DNA of 6,942 bases from Chloroflexota bacterium (GTDB lineage Bacteria; Chloroflexota; Anaerolineae; Aggregatilineales; Phototrophicaceae), in contig JAEZAF010000198.1 in the NCBI GenBank assembly GCA_023430545.1, forward strand, positions 1 through 6,942, in the 5' to 3' direction. Numbering within the stretch: the stretch's first letter is position 1; each line of letters opens with the position of its first letter. The position numbers and the translations under genes were made by a program. The notes beneath the pieces were generated by a model. That model searched no databases. It had not been told where the DNA came from and was given only the letters and a program-made list of their open reading frames with translations. Below are positions 1-5,979 of the stretch, piece by piece.

Positions 1-7
1 GGACAGG

Positions 8-1060
8 CTAAATCATCGGCGTGAGGTTGGAGTCGTCGGTCAGGCTGCGGACAAAGGCGGCAATCAACTTCGCTGCGTTTTCGACATCCGAGAGCTGAAT
101 CATCTCATTGGGCGAGTGCATATAGCGGTTGGGGATCGAGATCACGGCAGTGGCGACACCACCGCGCACGCGGTAAATCTCGTCGCCATCGGTCCCGGAG
201 GCCGCCGGATTGACCTTGACGGTATAGGGGATGCCCTGCGCCTCCGCGATCTCCAGCAGCATGTCATGTACCACCGGGCTGTTGACTGATCCGCAGGCGA
301 GGCTTGGCCCGGCCCCGAGTTTGGCCTCTCCACGCATCTTACGATCTGCAAAGGGATAATCGGTCGCGTGGGTGACATCGACGGCGATGGCGACCTGCGG
401 CGCGAACGAGAAGGCCGCTGTCCGTGCGCCAGCCATGCTGATCTCTTCCTGTGTGGTGGCGACTGCCGCGACGGTCACGGCAGGGCGATCTTTTGACAGC
501 AGACGCAGGGCTTCCAGCACGGTGTAAGCGCCAATCCGGTTATCGATACTGCGCCCGACAAGGCGACCGTTGGGCATGTCATGCACCTGTGCGTCGATCA
601 CGCCGACGGTGCCCACGCGCACCTGATCCAGCGCTTCAGTGCGGCTGGCAGCGCCAATGTCGATCCACATATCCTCTAACTTGCTGGCCTTTTCGCGCTC
701 GTCGGGCTTCAGCAGGTGGATGGCCTTCTTGCCGATGACGCCGATCACATCACCATTTTTACCCAACAGGCGGATGCGCTGCCCGACCAGCACCTGCGGG
801 TCCCATCCACCTACGCCGGTGAACCACAGGAAGCCGTCGTCGTCGATATAGGTGACGATGATGCCGATCTCGTCAATATGGCCGGAGAGCATTACGCGCA
901 GGTCGCTGCCACTCAGCACGGCGAAGGTATTGCCACGAATATCGGTGTGGACTTCATCCGCAAAGGTGGACGCTTCGTCGCGCCAGACTTTGGCGGGACG
1001 GGTCTCCTGTGTGGAAGGGCCGGGGGCATTCAGCAGACGCTTCAGGAATTCAGTGCTCAT
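8..1060 (-). CDS. M42 family metallopeptidase (glutamyl/deblocking aminopeptidase-like)
   Basis: This 350-residue protein is a cytosolic dinuclear-metal aminopeptidase of the M42 family (PepA/FrvX/TET type), whose members trim N-terminal residues from peptides. The whole ligand set is visible: His61 and Asp63 in SGHIDEIG, bridging Asp173 in RSIDNRIG, the catalytic pair Glu205-Glu206 in TQEEISMAG, Asp228 in AVDVTHATDYP, and His315 in YMHSPNEM. The region between about residues 70 and 165 corresponds to the inserted beta-rich domain that shapes oligomers in this family. Length is typical, and there is no signal peptide or membrane segment. The ATG at 1058-1060 is preceded by a GAGGAG ribosome binding site about nine bases upstream, which supports the start. 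The gene lies 337 bp beyond the S1 gene, behind a terminator-like hairpin and repeat copy A, so it is probably transcribed separately. The family call is firm. Substrate preference cannot be read from the sequence. Confidence 0.95.
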   Translation of the reverse strand: MSTEFLKRLLNAPGPSTQETRPAKVWRDEASTFADEVHTDIRGNTFAVLSGSDLRVMLSGHIDEIGIIVTYIDDDGFLWFTGVGGWDPQVLVGQRIRLLGKNGDVIGVIGKKAIHLLKPDEREKASKLEDMWIDIGAASRTEALDQVRVGTVGVIDAQVHDMPNGRLVGRSIDNRIGAYTVLEALRLLSKDRPAVTVAAVATTQEEISMAGARTAAFSFAPQVAIAVDVTHATDYPFADRKMRGEAKLGAGPSLACGSVNSPVVHDMLLEIAEAQGIPYTVKVNPAASGTDGDEIYRVRGGVATAVISIPNRYMHSPNEMIQLSDVENAAKLIAAFVRSLTDDSNLTPMI

Positions 1061-1130
1061 TCAGGGGACTCCTCACGATGAAATAAGTGGACTCTAAAAA
1101 ATGGGGTATAAGAACCTGTTCGTTTCCAGC

Positions 1131-1266
1131 GCGGACACGTCACTGCCGTGTCCCTACCTTCCGCGTATTTTTGTAGGGACAATGACATGTAAGCATGTTC
1201 GGCATTGTCCGGTGTTTCCATAAATTCAGAACCGTTTGCAGAATATACAAACGGCCTCTAAAGAGG
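1131..1266 (+). repeat. Structured intergenic repeat, copy A
   Basis: This is one of two related elements in the window; the other is at about 3231-3375 in the same orientation. It contains successive inverted repeats. The first is GGACACG (1133-1139) with CGTGTCC (1147-1153). The second is a 13-bp stem with a 4-nt bulge, made of GGACAATG and ACATG (1177-1189) with CATGT (1194-1198) and CATTGTCC (1203-1210). The third is CCGTTTG (1232-1238) with CAAACGG (1248-1254). A small CCTC/GAGG hairpin follows at 1255-1266. Blocks shared with copy B include CCGCGT near 1161, TTTTGT, GGACAA, TTCCATAAA and TTCAGAACCGTTT (about 1225-1237). Orientation is given by the sequence as read on the plus strand. 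Transcription, if any, is more likely from the minus-strand genes around it. Its function is unknown; it could be a small non-autonomous repeat or a structured 3' untranslated RNA. Confidence 0.75.
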
Positions 1267-1278
1267 AAAACATAGCCG

Positions 1279-1311
1279 ATAAAGCAGAAAGGGACGCCAT
1301 GCGTCCCCTTT
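1279..1311 (-). terminator. Rho-independent terminator-like hairpin after the S1 gene
   Basis: On the minus strand AAAGGGGACGC pairs with GCGTCCCTTT across an ATG loop, giving about 10 base pairs with one bulged G. A T-rich run, TTTCTGCTTT, follows. It lies about 87 bp past the S1 stop codon. The T-tract is interrupted, so efficiency may be partial. Confidence 0.6.
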
Positions 1312-1397
1312 GAACTCAGATATTCTGACGCGATACCGACCGTAAATACAGGTCATACAGCGTCGATCACCATCAGTGACTTGTTGACGGCGGCTGC

Positions 1398-2042
1398 TTA
1401 ACGGCGACCGCGACGGTCACGGCGGCGCTCAGTCACGAAGGTTTCTTCCTCGTCGTCTTCCATCATTGCGCGACGAAGGGCGATCGCCATCGCGCTCGGA
1501 AGTTCCTCTTCCTCTTCTTCAGGAAGCTGTTCCACTGGCTCCGGAACCGGCTTCATGCTGAGGTCGATCTGGCGCTTCTTGCGGTTGACCTTCAGCACAC
1601 GGACTTCCACCTTGTCGCCGACTTTCACGACGTCCGAAGGGGACTTCACGAAGCCTTCGGCCATCTCGGAGACGTGGACCATACCGGGGCGCTCGGCACC
1701 GATGTCGATGAAGGCACCGAAGTTCTCAAGGCGCTCCACCTGACCTTCGAGCGTGTCGCCTTCCTTGATCGTGTCCCAGTTGACAGCGGGCGGCTTGACC
1801 AGCGAAAGTGCAATCCGCTTGGTTTCCGGCTCAACTTTCACGATGTAAGCGGTGATCTGTTCACCGGCTTTCACGACATCTTCGACGTTGCGGACGTTCT
1901 GTTTGCCGAGCTGCGAAATATGCAGCAGAGCATCCGTCCCGACGCCGATGTCTACGAAAGCGCCGTACAGTTCAATCCGCTTGACGGTGCCGCGCACTTC
2001 CATAGCGGGGGTTAAATCTTGAATCGATGTTGGGGCGTCCAT
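1398..2042 (-). CDS. Two-domain S1 RNA-binding protein (ribosomal protein S1-like)
   Basis: This 214-residue protein has two S1 OB-fold domains. The first spans about residues 13-83 (GTVKRIELYGAFVDIG, LLHISQLG, IALSLVKP) and the second about 95-165 (GQVERLENFGAFIDIG, MVHVSEMA, IDLSMKP). Both keep the aromatic and glycine pattern of the nucleic-acid-binding face. A strongly acidic linker with six consecutive Glu (175-180) and a second acidic patch near 195-200 lead to a very basic tail, RRRDRRGRR (206-214). Proteobacterial S1 has six S1 domains, so this is a short form that may act as the S1 equivalent or as an accessory RNA-binding factor in translation or RNA turnover. The ATG at 2040-2042 has a TAAGGAG ribosome binding site about ten bases upstream. 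The gene lies 85 bp after the lipoprotein gene with a terminator-like hairpin between. Domain identity is firm. The exact role is inference. Confidence 0.9.
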   Translation of the reverse strand: MDAPTSIQDLTPAMEVRGTVKRIELYGAFVDIGVGTDALLHISQLGKQNVRNVEDVVKAGEQITAYIVKVEPETKRIALSLVKPPAVNWDTIKEGDTLEGQVERLENFGAFIDIGAERPGMVHVSEMAEGFVKSPSDVVKVGDKVEVRVLKVNRKKRQIDLSMKPVPEPVEQLPEEEEEELPSAMAIALRRAMMEDDEEETFVTERRRDRRGRR

Positions 2043-2075
2043 CTTTGCCCTGCTCCTTACTGCGTTACTCGCGTT

Positions 2076-2108
2076 CAGAAAATAACAAACAACTGGTTTT
2101 CACAGTTG
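2076..2108 (-). terminator. Terminator-like hairpin between the lipoprotein and S1 genes
   Basis: On the minus strand CAACTG (2108-2103) pairs with CAGTTG (2095-2090) across a 7-nt loop, and the T-rich run TTTGTTATTTTCTG follows. The stem is only 6 bp, so termination may be leaky and some S1 expression could come from read-through. No clear separate S1 promoter was found in the 85-bp gap. Confidence 0.5.
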
Positions 2109-2127
2109 GGTGTATCAGAAATGGGAA

Positions 2128-3024
2128 TTACTCACCGGCTTCTTCGGTCGCTTCGGCTGTTGCGTCAGCGTCGGCTTCATCGGATTCTGCTTCTTCCGTG
2201 ACGTCATCAGCCTCAACTTCGGCTGTCGCGTCAGCTTCTTCGGTGGCTGCATTGTCGGCTGCATTATCAGCATCGCCTGCGTCTGTTTCATCCGACACAT
2301 CCGAGGTCGGTTCCGGTGTCACGTCATAGCTGCCGTCGATATAGGCGGCGTAGGCCTGATAGCCTTCCCAGTTGTAAAGGGCGCTGCCAGCGATGACTTC
2401 GTCCATATCTTCCGGCCGGACGTACAGCACCGCAAAGACCGGGCTTTGCTCAGTGAGCGTGCCGTTTTCCTTGCCTTCGACAAAGGCATAGACGACGGTC
2501 TGCTGTTCCGGATAATACAGGGCTAATGATGCCTGTTCGGGGGACAGCCCCTGTGCATTCTCGTTATCCGTGCCGGAGACGTAAGTGGGTTCACCGAGGG
2601 TTTCGATCGCCTGACCGATGGTCATCTGGGGGGCGACCTGAAGCAGGATCTGATCTACGAACTGGCCGTCCTGTGAGTACAGCAAACAGCAGGGGATGCC
2701 GTCACGGTTCTGGAAGGTGATGGCGACTTCGGAGGTCTCTTCGTTGCTCTGTTCCTGCACTTCTGCCAGTGTCGGGTCGTCCTGAACTCTGGTCAGCGCG
2801 TCAGTCCAGCGGGTTTCGCCCGGAATGATGTTGCGCCAGCAGGGGGCACCACAGGGCTCACCTGAAACGAGGCTGGTATCCTGTAGATACTGCTCACTCA
2901 ACAGTTCGATCTGAGGGGCACAGCCTGCAATGACAAGGGTAGTGAGTAGGATAAGCGATAAAATCGCGGCGAGGCGCAGCTTCATCAGGGAAAACACTTT
3001 CGTTGGAAGAATCATCAAGAACAT
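2128..3024 (-). CDS. Putative secreted lipoprotein with acidic low-complexity tail
   Basis: This 298-residue protein begins with a lipoprotein signal peptide: a hydrophobic stretch (about residues 15-32) ending in the lipobox VIAGC, with the lipidated cysteine at residue 34. It should therefore be anchored on the outer face of the cytoplasmic membrane. The mature part has a CGAPCW motif soon after the anchor and an IPCC motif further on, four cysteines that could form disulfides or bind a ligand. The alpha/beta-like middle section contains MTIGQAIETLGEPTYV, which resembles short repeat modules seen in other uncharacterised lipoproteins. From about residue 234 to the end the chain is almost only Asp, Glu, Ala and Thr, an extended acidic tail. 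The start is uncertain. The first ATG (3022-3024) has an AGGTG about 11 bases upstream, while Met14 (2983-2985) gives a more usual signal peptide but no clear ribosome binding site. The function is not recognised. Confidence 0.8.
   Translation of the reverse strand: MFLMILPTKVFSLMKLRLAAILSLILLTTLVIAGCAPQIELLSEQYLQDTSLVSGEPCGAPCWRNIIPGETRWTDALTRVQDDPTLAEVQEQSNEETSEVAITFQNRDGIPCCLLYSQDGQFVDQILLQVAPQMTIGQAIETLGEPTYVSGTDNENAQGLSPEQASLALYYPEQQTVVYAFVEGKENGTLTEQSPVFAVLYVRPEDMDEVIAGSALYNWEGYQAYAAYIDGSYDVTPEPTSDVSDETDAGDADNAADNAATEEADATAEVEADDVTEEAESDEADADATAEATEEAGE
2151..2235. repeat. Short direct repeat coding the acidic tail
   Basis: Positions 2151-2169 and 2217-2235 are 19-base near-identical copies (18 of 19 match) within the segment coding the Ala/Asp/Glu/Thr tail of the lipoprotein. 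The surrounding DNA is built from degenerate GCTTC/TCGG-type units. This suggests slippage or short-unit expansion as the origin of the tail. Confidence 0.6.
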
Positions 3025-3092
3025 GAATTTATGGGCACCTGTTCACCGTCCGGAGTGACGCGTAAACAGCGGTAGTGATGCGACAGGGGGTC

Positions 3093-3122
3093 ATTATACA
3101 GGACGCATTACGCGCTTGACCA
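3093..3122 (-). promoter_or_regulatory. Sigma-70-type promoter for the lipoprotein gene
   Basis: On the minus strand TGGTCA (3122-3117) and a perfect TATAAT (3098-3093) are 18 bases apart. A TG lies immediately before the -10 box. The predicted start near 3086 gives a leader of about 60 bases to the first ATG, or about 100 to the alternative ATG at 2985. Confidence 0.65.
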
Positions 3123-3230
3123 GACCACTTTACTGTTCTTCAGACCAATTCAAACGCTGTTGTATTGCTGATCCCCGCCAGACCGACCCCGGTTTATCGC
3201 ATCTCCGAATCCATTAGAAAATTGGTTATC

Positions 3231-3375
3231 GTTCCGGACAGGGTGCCATCGCAAGCAATGCGATCCTGTCCTGCTCCCGCGTGTTTTGTGTGGACAACGC
3301 CTAAACATGTCTGCTTGTCGTTGTCGGACGTTCCATAAATTTCAGAACCGTTTTCTGAATATTCAAATAGTCTCT
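3231..3375 (+). repeat. Structured intergenic repeat, copy B
   Basis: This is the second copy of the element at about 1131-1266. Hairpin one is GGACAGG (3236-3242) with CCTGTCC (3265-3271), extended after a 5-nt bulge by ATCGCA (3248-3253) with TGCGAT (3259-3264). Hairpin two is GACAACG (3293-3299) with CGTTGTC (3319-3325). Hairpin three is TTCAGAA (3341-3347) with TTCTGAA (3353-3359). Stem bases differ from copy A while pairing is kept: GGACAATG/CATTGTCC in A against GGACAACG/CGTTGTC in B. Loops and linkers such as CCGCGT, TTTTGT, TTCCATAAA and TTCAGAACCGTTT are shared. A TGAATATTCA palindrome lies at 3356-3365. The function is unknown. Confidence 0.75.
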
Positions 3376-3408
3376 CCGCAATCACAGTCGCGTACCTTTA
3401 CGGCGCGA

Positions 3409-5430
3409 TTATAGATCGAACATCTCTGACGGGTTGACTACCAGCCGCTGAAAGATCGATTTCAGATTGGGTTCGAGTGTCACACGGACTTCGATGTGCA
3501 GGTGTGGGCCGGATGAATTGCCGGTGTTTCCGAGCGTTCCCAGCATCGTCCCCAACGTGACCAGACTGTTTTCGGTGACGTGAATGCGGTGCAGGTGGGC
3601 GTAGATGACATACGCATAGGCTCCGCCCAGATTGCGTGCCAGCAGGAACTGGCGCATCTGCCCCGGAAGTGCATTCCATGCATAGCGCACGATGACATGA
3701 TGTCCGAAGCCGTAGCCCCATGCCGGGTCCGCGACGGCTGCCGCATCCCACAGGGGAATACCCTGGCTGGCGAAGTTGGGAGCGGTGTCGGAGCAGCGTG
3801 AGCAGTACATCACGCGGGCGACCATGCCATCTCCGCCTGCCGTGATCGGAATGCCGACCGCGCCTGCCAGATCGGTCCCTTTATGGCTGCCAGCACCGAA
3901 CAGAGTTGTGAACCGGTAAGGTCCACCTACAGGTGTCTGATAACGGACCAGCGGATTCGGGGTATCGCCTGATCCGCCGGACCCGCTGCCGTCTGTGGTG
4001 ATGGGCAAATCAAGGCCTGCACAGTCCGCGGCGTATGTCAGCAGATCTTCCCGCACAAAACCGATTTTGCCGACGGTATTCACACGGACCCAACGATAGC
4101 CATCAATATCCCGGACACTGGTCACACCCAGTACCTGAACGGGTGTTGAAGGTTCCAGTATGGCAAGCTGTGTCGAGTTCGCCCTGGGGGCTTCGCGCAG
4201 CTTGGCACGGATGTCACGGCGGACTGCGCCATTGCAGTTCGCTTCGTCAACACCGCTGCCCGTTTGGCCCGTTTGCGCGATGACATCGATGTCGGCGTAG
4301 AATTCGAAGGGAAAAAATCGCCCCTGCGGATCTCGCGGCTGCCATGTGGTTTTATGTCTGCCGGGGGTGGTTGGTGCTGTCAGCTCGACAGTGACGTTGT
4401 CCTGCTGTCCGGGGCGAATTGAGGGCAGTGGGACGCTCAGAGGTCCACCCATGCGCTCATCCCGGATAAAAGCCAGCTCATAGCCAACGCCCCATGTCGT
4501 CTCACCATCATTCAGGATACGCCATGTCTTGCGCAGGCGTTCACCGGGTTTGACGCGGATGCCATCCGGAAGGGTGACATCACTGACGAAGCGGGCCATG
4601 CTCTTTCCGCTGATCTGTTCTGGCTGGCGGACATCGATTTCAGCATACATGGCATGGGGGAAAAACTGGCCCTGAGCATTGCGCTGCATCCATGTACTGC
4701 GCACCAGCCCGGTCTGCTGCGGGGCGGTGAGATCCACCGATACTTCGACGACCTGTCCGGGGGTGGCCTGTGGCAGGGGAATACTCTGTACCGCATCCAT
4801 CCGGTTGTGATCGAAGAAGGCCATCGTATAGCCGGTGCTCCAGGTGGTGGTCCCGGCATTGCGGATGCGCCATGTCTTGCGGAAGCGTTCACCGGGCTTC
4901 ATGATGCTGCCATCGACGATCGTGACATCGGCGGCCCACCATGCTTCATCACGCGGGGCCAGTCCATTTACCAGCAGCGGTTGGGGGTCCACGACATCAT
5001 CGATCACGTAGTTCTTGCGGCCTTTGCCGATCTGCTGGACGGTAAAAAACAGACAGGTGGTGGTCGCACTGCCGGATCGCCCTGCAATCCCGATGACATC
5101 TCCGGCGCTGACAAAATCACCCTGGCGGACATCAATACGTTCGAGGTGGCCGTACCAGGTAAACCACATCGCGCCATACCACTCATGAGAAATGCGCACA
5201 TAGTTCCCGTATCCCTGAGGGCTGTGGCTGACTTCCTCGATGGTTCCGCGCTGGGCCGCACGCACTTCAAGCAGCGACGGCAGCGCCATCGGGACAAACA
5301 GCATCCCCTCGCGGCGCTGAACCTTTTTCGGTTGGCTGCCGTAGTTAGCAGGTTCATCAAAGCGGGCAGTGACACGGTAGTTCCATGTGATGGGGTAGAT
5401 CAGTTGGAAAGGCGGTTGTTGAGAGGCCAT
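3409..5430 (-). CDS. Multidomain M23 peptidase with two NBR1-Ig-like domains and SH3b
   Basis: This 673-residue protein has five modules: an N-terminal M23-like fold (about 10-150), two NBR1-Ig-like domains (about 165-268 and 281-384), an SH3b-like domain (about 400-468), a Gly/Ser linker (480-489), and a C-terminal M23 zinc endopeptidase domain (about 495-660). The C-terminal domain has the full active site: His516 and Asp520 in HKGTD, His612 in YAHLHRI, and His643/His645 in GPHLHIEV. It should cleave peptidoglycan cross-bridges or stem peptides. The N-terminal copy has lost most of these residues, with Arg40 and Leu44 at the HxxxD positions and CLFF (126-129) in place of HLHF, so it is probably a non-catalytic binding domain. 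The Ig-like domains share the KTWRI and TTW tryptophan pattern (Trp187/197 and Trp303/313). No signal peptide or membrane segment is visible at the start MASQQPPFQLIYPITW. The ATG at 5428-5430 is supported by AGGAG eight bases upstream. Confidence 0.93.
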   Translation of the reverse strand: MASQQPPFQLIYPITWNYRVTARFDEPANYGSQPKKVQRREGMLFVPMALPSLLEVRAAQRGTIEEVSHSPQGYGNYVRISHEWYGAMWFTWYGHLERIDVRQGDFVSAGDVIGIAGRSGSATTTCLFFTVQQIGKGRKNYVIDDVVDPQPLLVNGLAPRDEAWWAADVTIVDGSIMKPGERFRKTWRIRNAGTTTWSTGYTMAFFDHNRMDAVQSIPLPQATPGQVVEVSVDLTAPQQTGLVRSTWMQRNAQGQFFPHAMYAEIDVRQPEQISGKSMARFVSDVTLPDGIRVKPGERLRKTWRILNDGETTWGVGYELAFIRDERMGGPLSVPLPSIRPGQQDNVTVELTAPTTPGRHKTTWQPRDPQGRFFPFEFYADIDVIAQTGQTGSGVDEANCNGAVRRDIRAKLREAPRANSTQLAILEPSTPVQVLGVTSVRDIDGYRWVRVNTVGKIGFVREDLLTYAADCAGLDLPITTDGSGSGGSGDTPNPLVRYQTPVGGPYRFTTLFGAGSHKGTDLAGAVGIPITAGGDGMVARVMYCSRCSDTAPNFASQGIPLWDAAAVADPAWGYGFGHHVIVRYAWNALPGQMRQFLLARNLGGAYAYVIYAHLHRIHVTENSLVTLGTMLGTLGNTGNSSGPHLHIEVRVTLEPNLKSIFQRLVVNPSEMFDL
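4515..4899. repeat. Intragenic duplication of NBR1-Ig-like domain DNA
   Basis: Positions 4515-4551 and 4863-4899 match at 33 of 37 bases, 348 bp apart (116 codons), in register with the reading frame. They code the ERxRKTWRI segment of the two NBR1-Ig-like domains. This supports a tandem domain duplication, or repeated homogenisation of the two copies. Confidence 0.7.
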
Positions 5431-5474
5431 GGGCTAATCTCCTGATGGGTCAGATACGCTCAGGTCATCCTTTG

Positions 5475-5502
5475 ATTGTAGTTGGATTATCGTGTGCGTC
5501 CA
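5475..5502 (-). promoter_or_regulatory. Candidate promoter for the M23 hydrolase gene
   Basis: On the minus strand TGGACG (5502-5497) and TACAAT (5480-5475) are separated by 16 bases. They match the sigma-70 consensus at 4 and 5 of 6 positions. The predicted start near 5468 gives a leader of about 38 bases to the ATG at 5430. An overlapping GATAAT a few bases upstream is an alternative -10 box. Confidence 0.4.
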
Positions 5503-5584
5503 GTTAGCGGGTGCTGAAGGGGTATCTATGTCTGGGGGAAGCTGATATACGACCGGGAAATGCAGAAGGGGATGATGAAAAGGC

Positions 5585-5613
5585 TTGTTTGCAAGTATAG
5601 GAACTGCTATGAT
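5585..5613 (+). promoter_or_regulatory. Promoter for the tRNA-Arg gene
   Basis: TTGTTT (5585-5590) and TATGAT (5608-5613) are separated by exactly 17 bases, with an extended TG just before the -10 box. The predicted start near 5620 lies about ten bases upstream of the tRNA, which fits a short tRNA leader. Confidence 0.6.
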
Positions 5614-5629
5614 AGAGAGAACAACACAA

Positions 5630-5701
5630 GCCCCCATAGCTCAGTGGATAGAGCGTTGCCCTCCGGAGGCAGAGGCACAGGTTCGAGTCCTGTTGGGGGT
5701 A
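5630..5701 (+). tRNA. tRNA-Arg (anticodon CCG)
   Basis: A complete cloverleaf can be drawn. The acceptor GCCCCCA (5630-5636) pairs with TGGGGGT (5694-5700), including one terminal G-U pair. The D arm is GCTC/GAGC (5639-5642 with 5651-5654). The anticodon stem TTGCC/GGCAG flanks loop CTCCGGA (5661-5667), with anticodon CCG at 5663-5665. The variable loop is AGGC. The T arm ACAGG/CCTGT carries loop TTCGAGT (5682-5688). The discriminator is A5701. The following bases are CCT, so the CCA end is not encoded and must be added after transcription. It decodes the arginine codon CGG. It sits in the divergent gap between the hydrolase and parA-like genes, and tRNA genes are common integration targets. 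Confidence 0.95.
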
Positions 5702-5756
5702 CCTTATAAGACTCAGTCCGAACATATTCCTAGTCAGAAAACCGCAAATTTCCTCC

Positions 5757-5790
5757 AAGAGCTGACGTTCCCTCAGAACGCAGCTCTTTT
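5757..5790 (+). terminator. Strong terminator downstream of tRNA-Arg
   Basis: AAGAGCTG plus CGTTC (5757-5770, with one bulged A at 5765) pairs with GAACG plus CAGCTCTT (5776-5788). This gives 13 base pairs around a CCTCA loop, ending in a TTTT run. It lies 56 bases after the tRNA and should end its transcript. The A-rich left side gives only a short T-run on the minus strand. Confidence 0.75.
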
Positions 5791-5979
5791 GCGTCTCTCG
5801 AACAAGTGCTGATTTGGCTTTACGGCAGAGCGAGAGAGGCGTTTTCTCCCTCGCCCTCCCTTGAAGTACCGTCGCGGAGGTTAACGGCACTCCTACCCAA
5901 GAGTAACACGGGTTAGCAGTTCGTTGATTTCACAGGCGGTTTTGCTCACTCACTTCAGTTTGCGGAGGAAACCTCTATC
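5791..5979 (+). other. Hairpin-bearing leader upstream of the parA-like gene
   Basis: No gene is supported here. The stretch holds an imperfect stem, GCGAGaGAG with CTCcCTCGC, around 5829-5855. Further on there are short inverted pairs: CCGT/ACGG near 5869-5887, GGAG/CTCC near 5876-5893, and ACCC/GGGT near 5896-5913. I see no clear sigma-70 promoter and no canonical parS site (TGTTTCACGTGAAACA). It probably carries the promoter and operator of the parA-like operon, as ParA/ParB systems are often autoregulated, but that is inference. Confidence 0.4.
5964..5976 (+). promoter_or_regulatory. parA-like ribosome binding site inside a small hairpin
   Basis: GGAGG (5964-5968) lies 11 bases before the ATG at 5980. 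GAGG pairs perfectly with CCTC (5972-5975) across an AAA loop, and a G-U pair can extend it. The Shine-Dalgarno sequence can therefore be partly masked by its own leader. Confidence 0.5.

Larger units (their letters stand above)
1061..1397. other. Intergenic region between the S1 and M42 genes
   Basis: No credible coding sequence lies in these 337 bases. In minus-strand order the stretch holds the 3' flank of the S1 gene, a terminator-like hairpin (1279-1311), the structured repeat copy A (about 1131-1266), then the M42 leader with its GAGGAG ribosome binding site. I could not find a convincing minus-strand promoter for the M42 gene. The only candidates are weak AT-rich hexamers around 1095-1115. 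Confidence 0.7.
3025..3408. other. Intergenic region between the M23 hydrolase and lipoprotein genes
   Basis: These 384 bases hold no gene I can support. In minus-strand order they contain the 3' flank of the hydrolase gene, repeat copy B (about 3231-3375), a strong promoter-like pair (3093-3122) and the lipoprotein 5' leader. A 63-codon reading frame covers the repeat but is explained by it. There is no classical terminator after the hydrolase. A hairpin in copy B, read on the minus strand, is followed by ATTTAT and might serve. Confidence 0.65.

Noticed and set aside
2110..2526. A 138-codon plus-strand reading frame opposite the lipoprotein tail
   Set aside because: Its Phe/Gly/Cys-rich composition is the complement of the low-complexity acidic tail, so it is a shadow.
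1131..3375. Possibility that the two repeats are part of a CRISPR array or an insertion sequence
   Set aside because: There are only two copies 2.1 kb apart with internal hairpins and no regular spacers. No transposase, clear terminal inverted repeats or target duplications are visible.
3194..3385. A 63-codon minus-strand frame between the hydrolase and lipoprotein genes
   Set aside because: It coincides with structured repeat copy B. The homologous copy A, with indels, does not keep the frame open.
4654..5445. A 263-codon plus-strand reading frame opposite the M23 gene
   Set aside because: It lies entirely antisense to a gene with clear domains and catalytic motifs. No recognisable domain or ribosome binding site supports it.
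5585..5812. A 75-codon plus-strand frame reading APIAQWIERCPPEAE
   Set aside because: This is the well-known spurious translation of a tRNA gene. The cloverleaf explains the sequence.
5504..5890. A 128-codon minus-strand reading frame across the tRNA region
   Set aside because: It runs antisense through the whole tRNA-Arg gene and its terminator, and there is no ribosome binding site or family resemblance.
5791..5979. Search for canonical parS or DnaA boxes near the parA-like gene
   Set aside because: No match to TGTTTCACGTGAAACA and no cluster of TTATCCACA-like boxes was seen, so an origin or centromere is not claimed.
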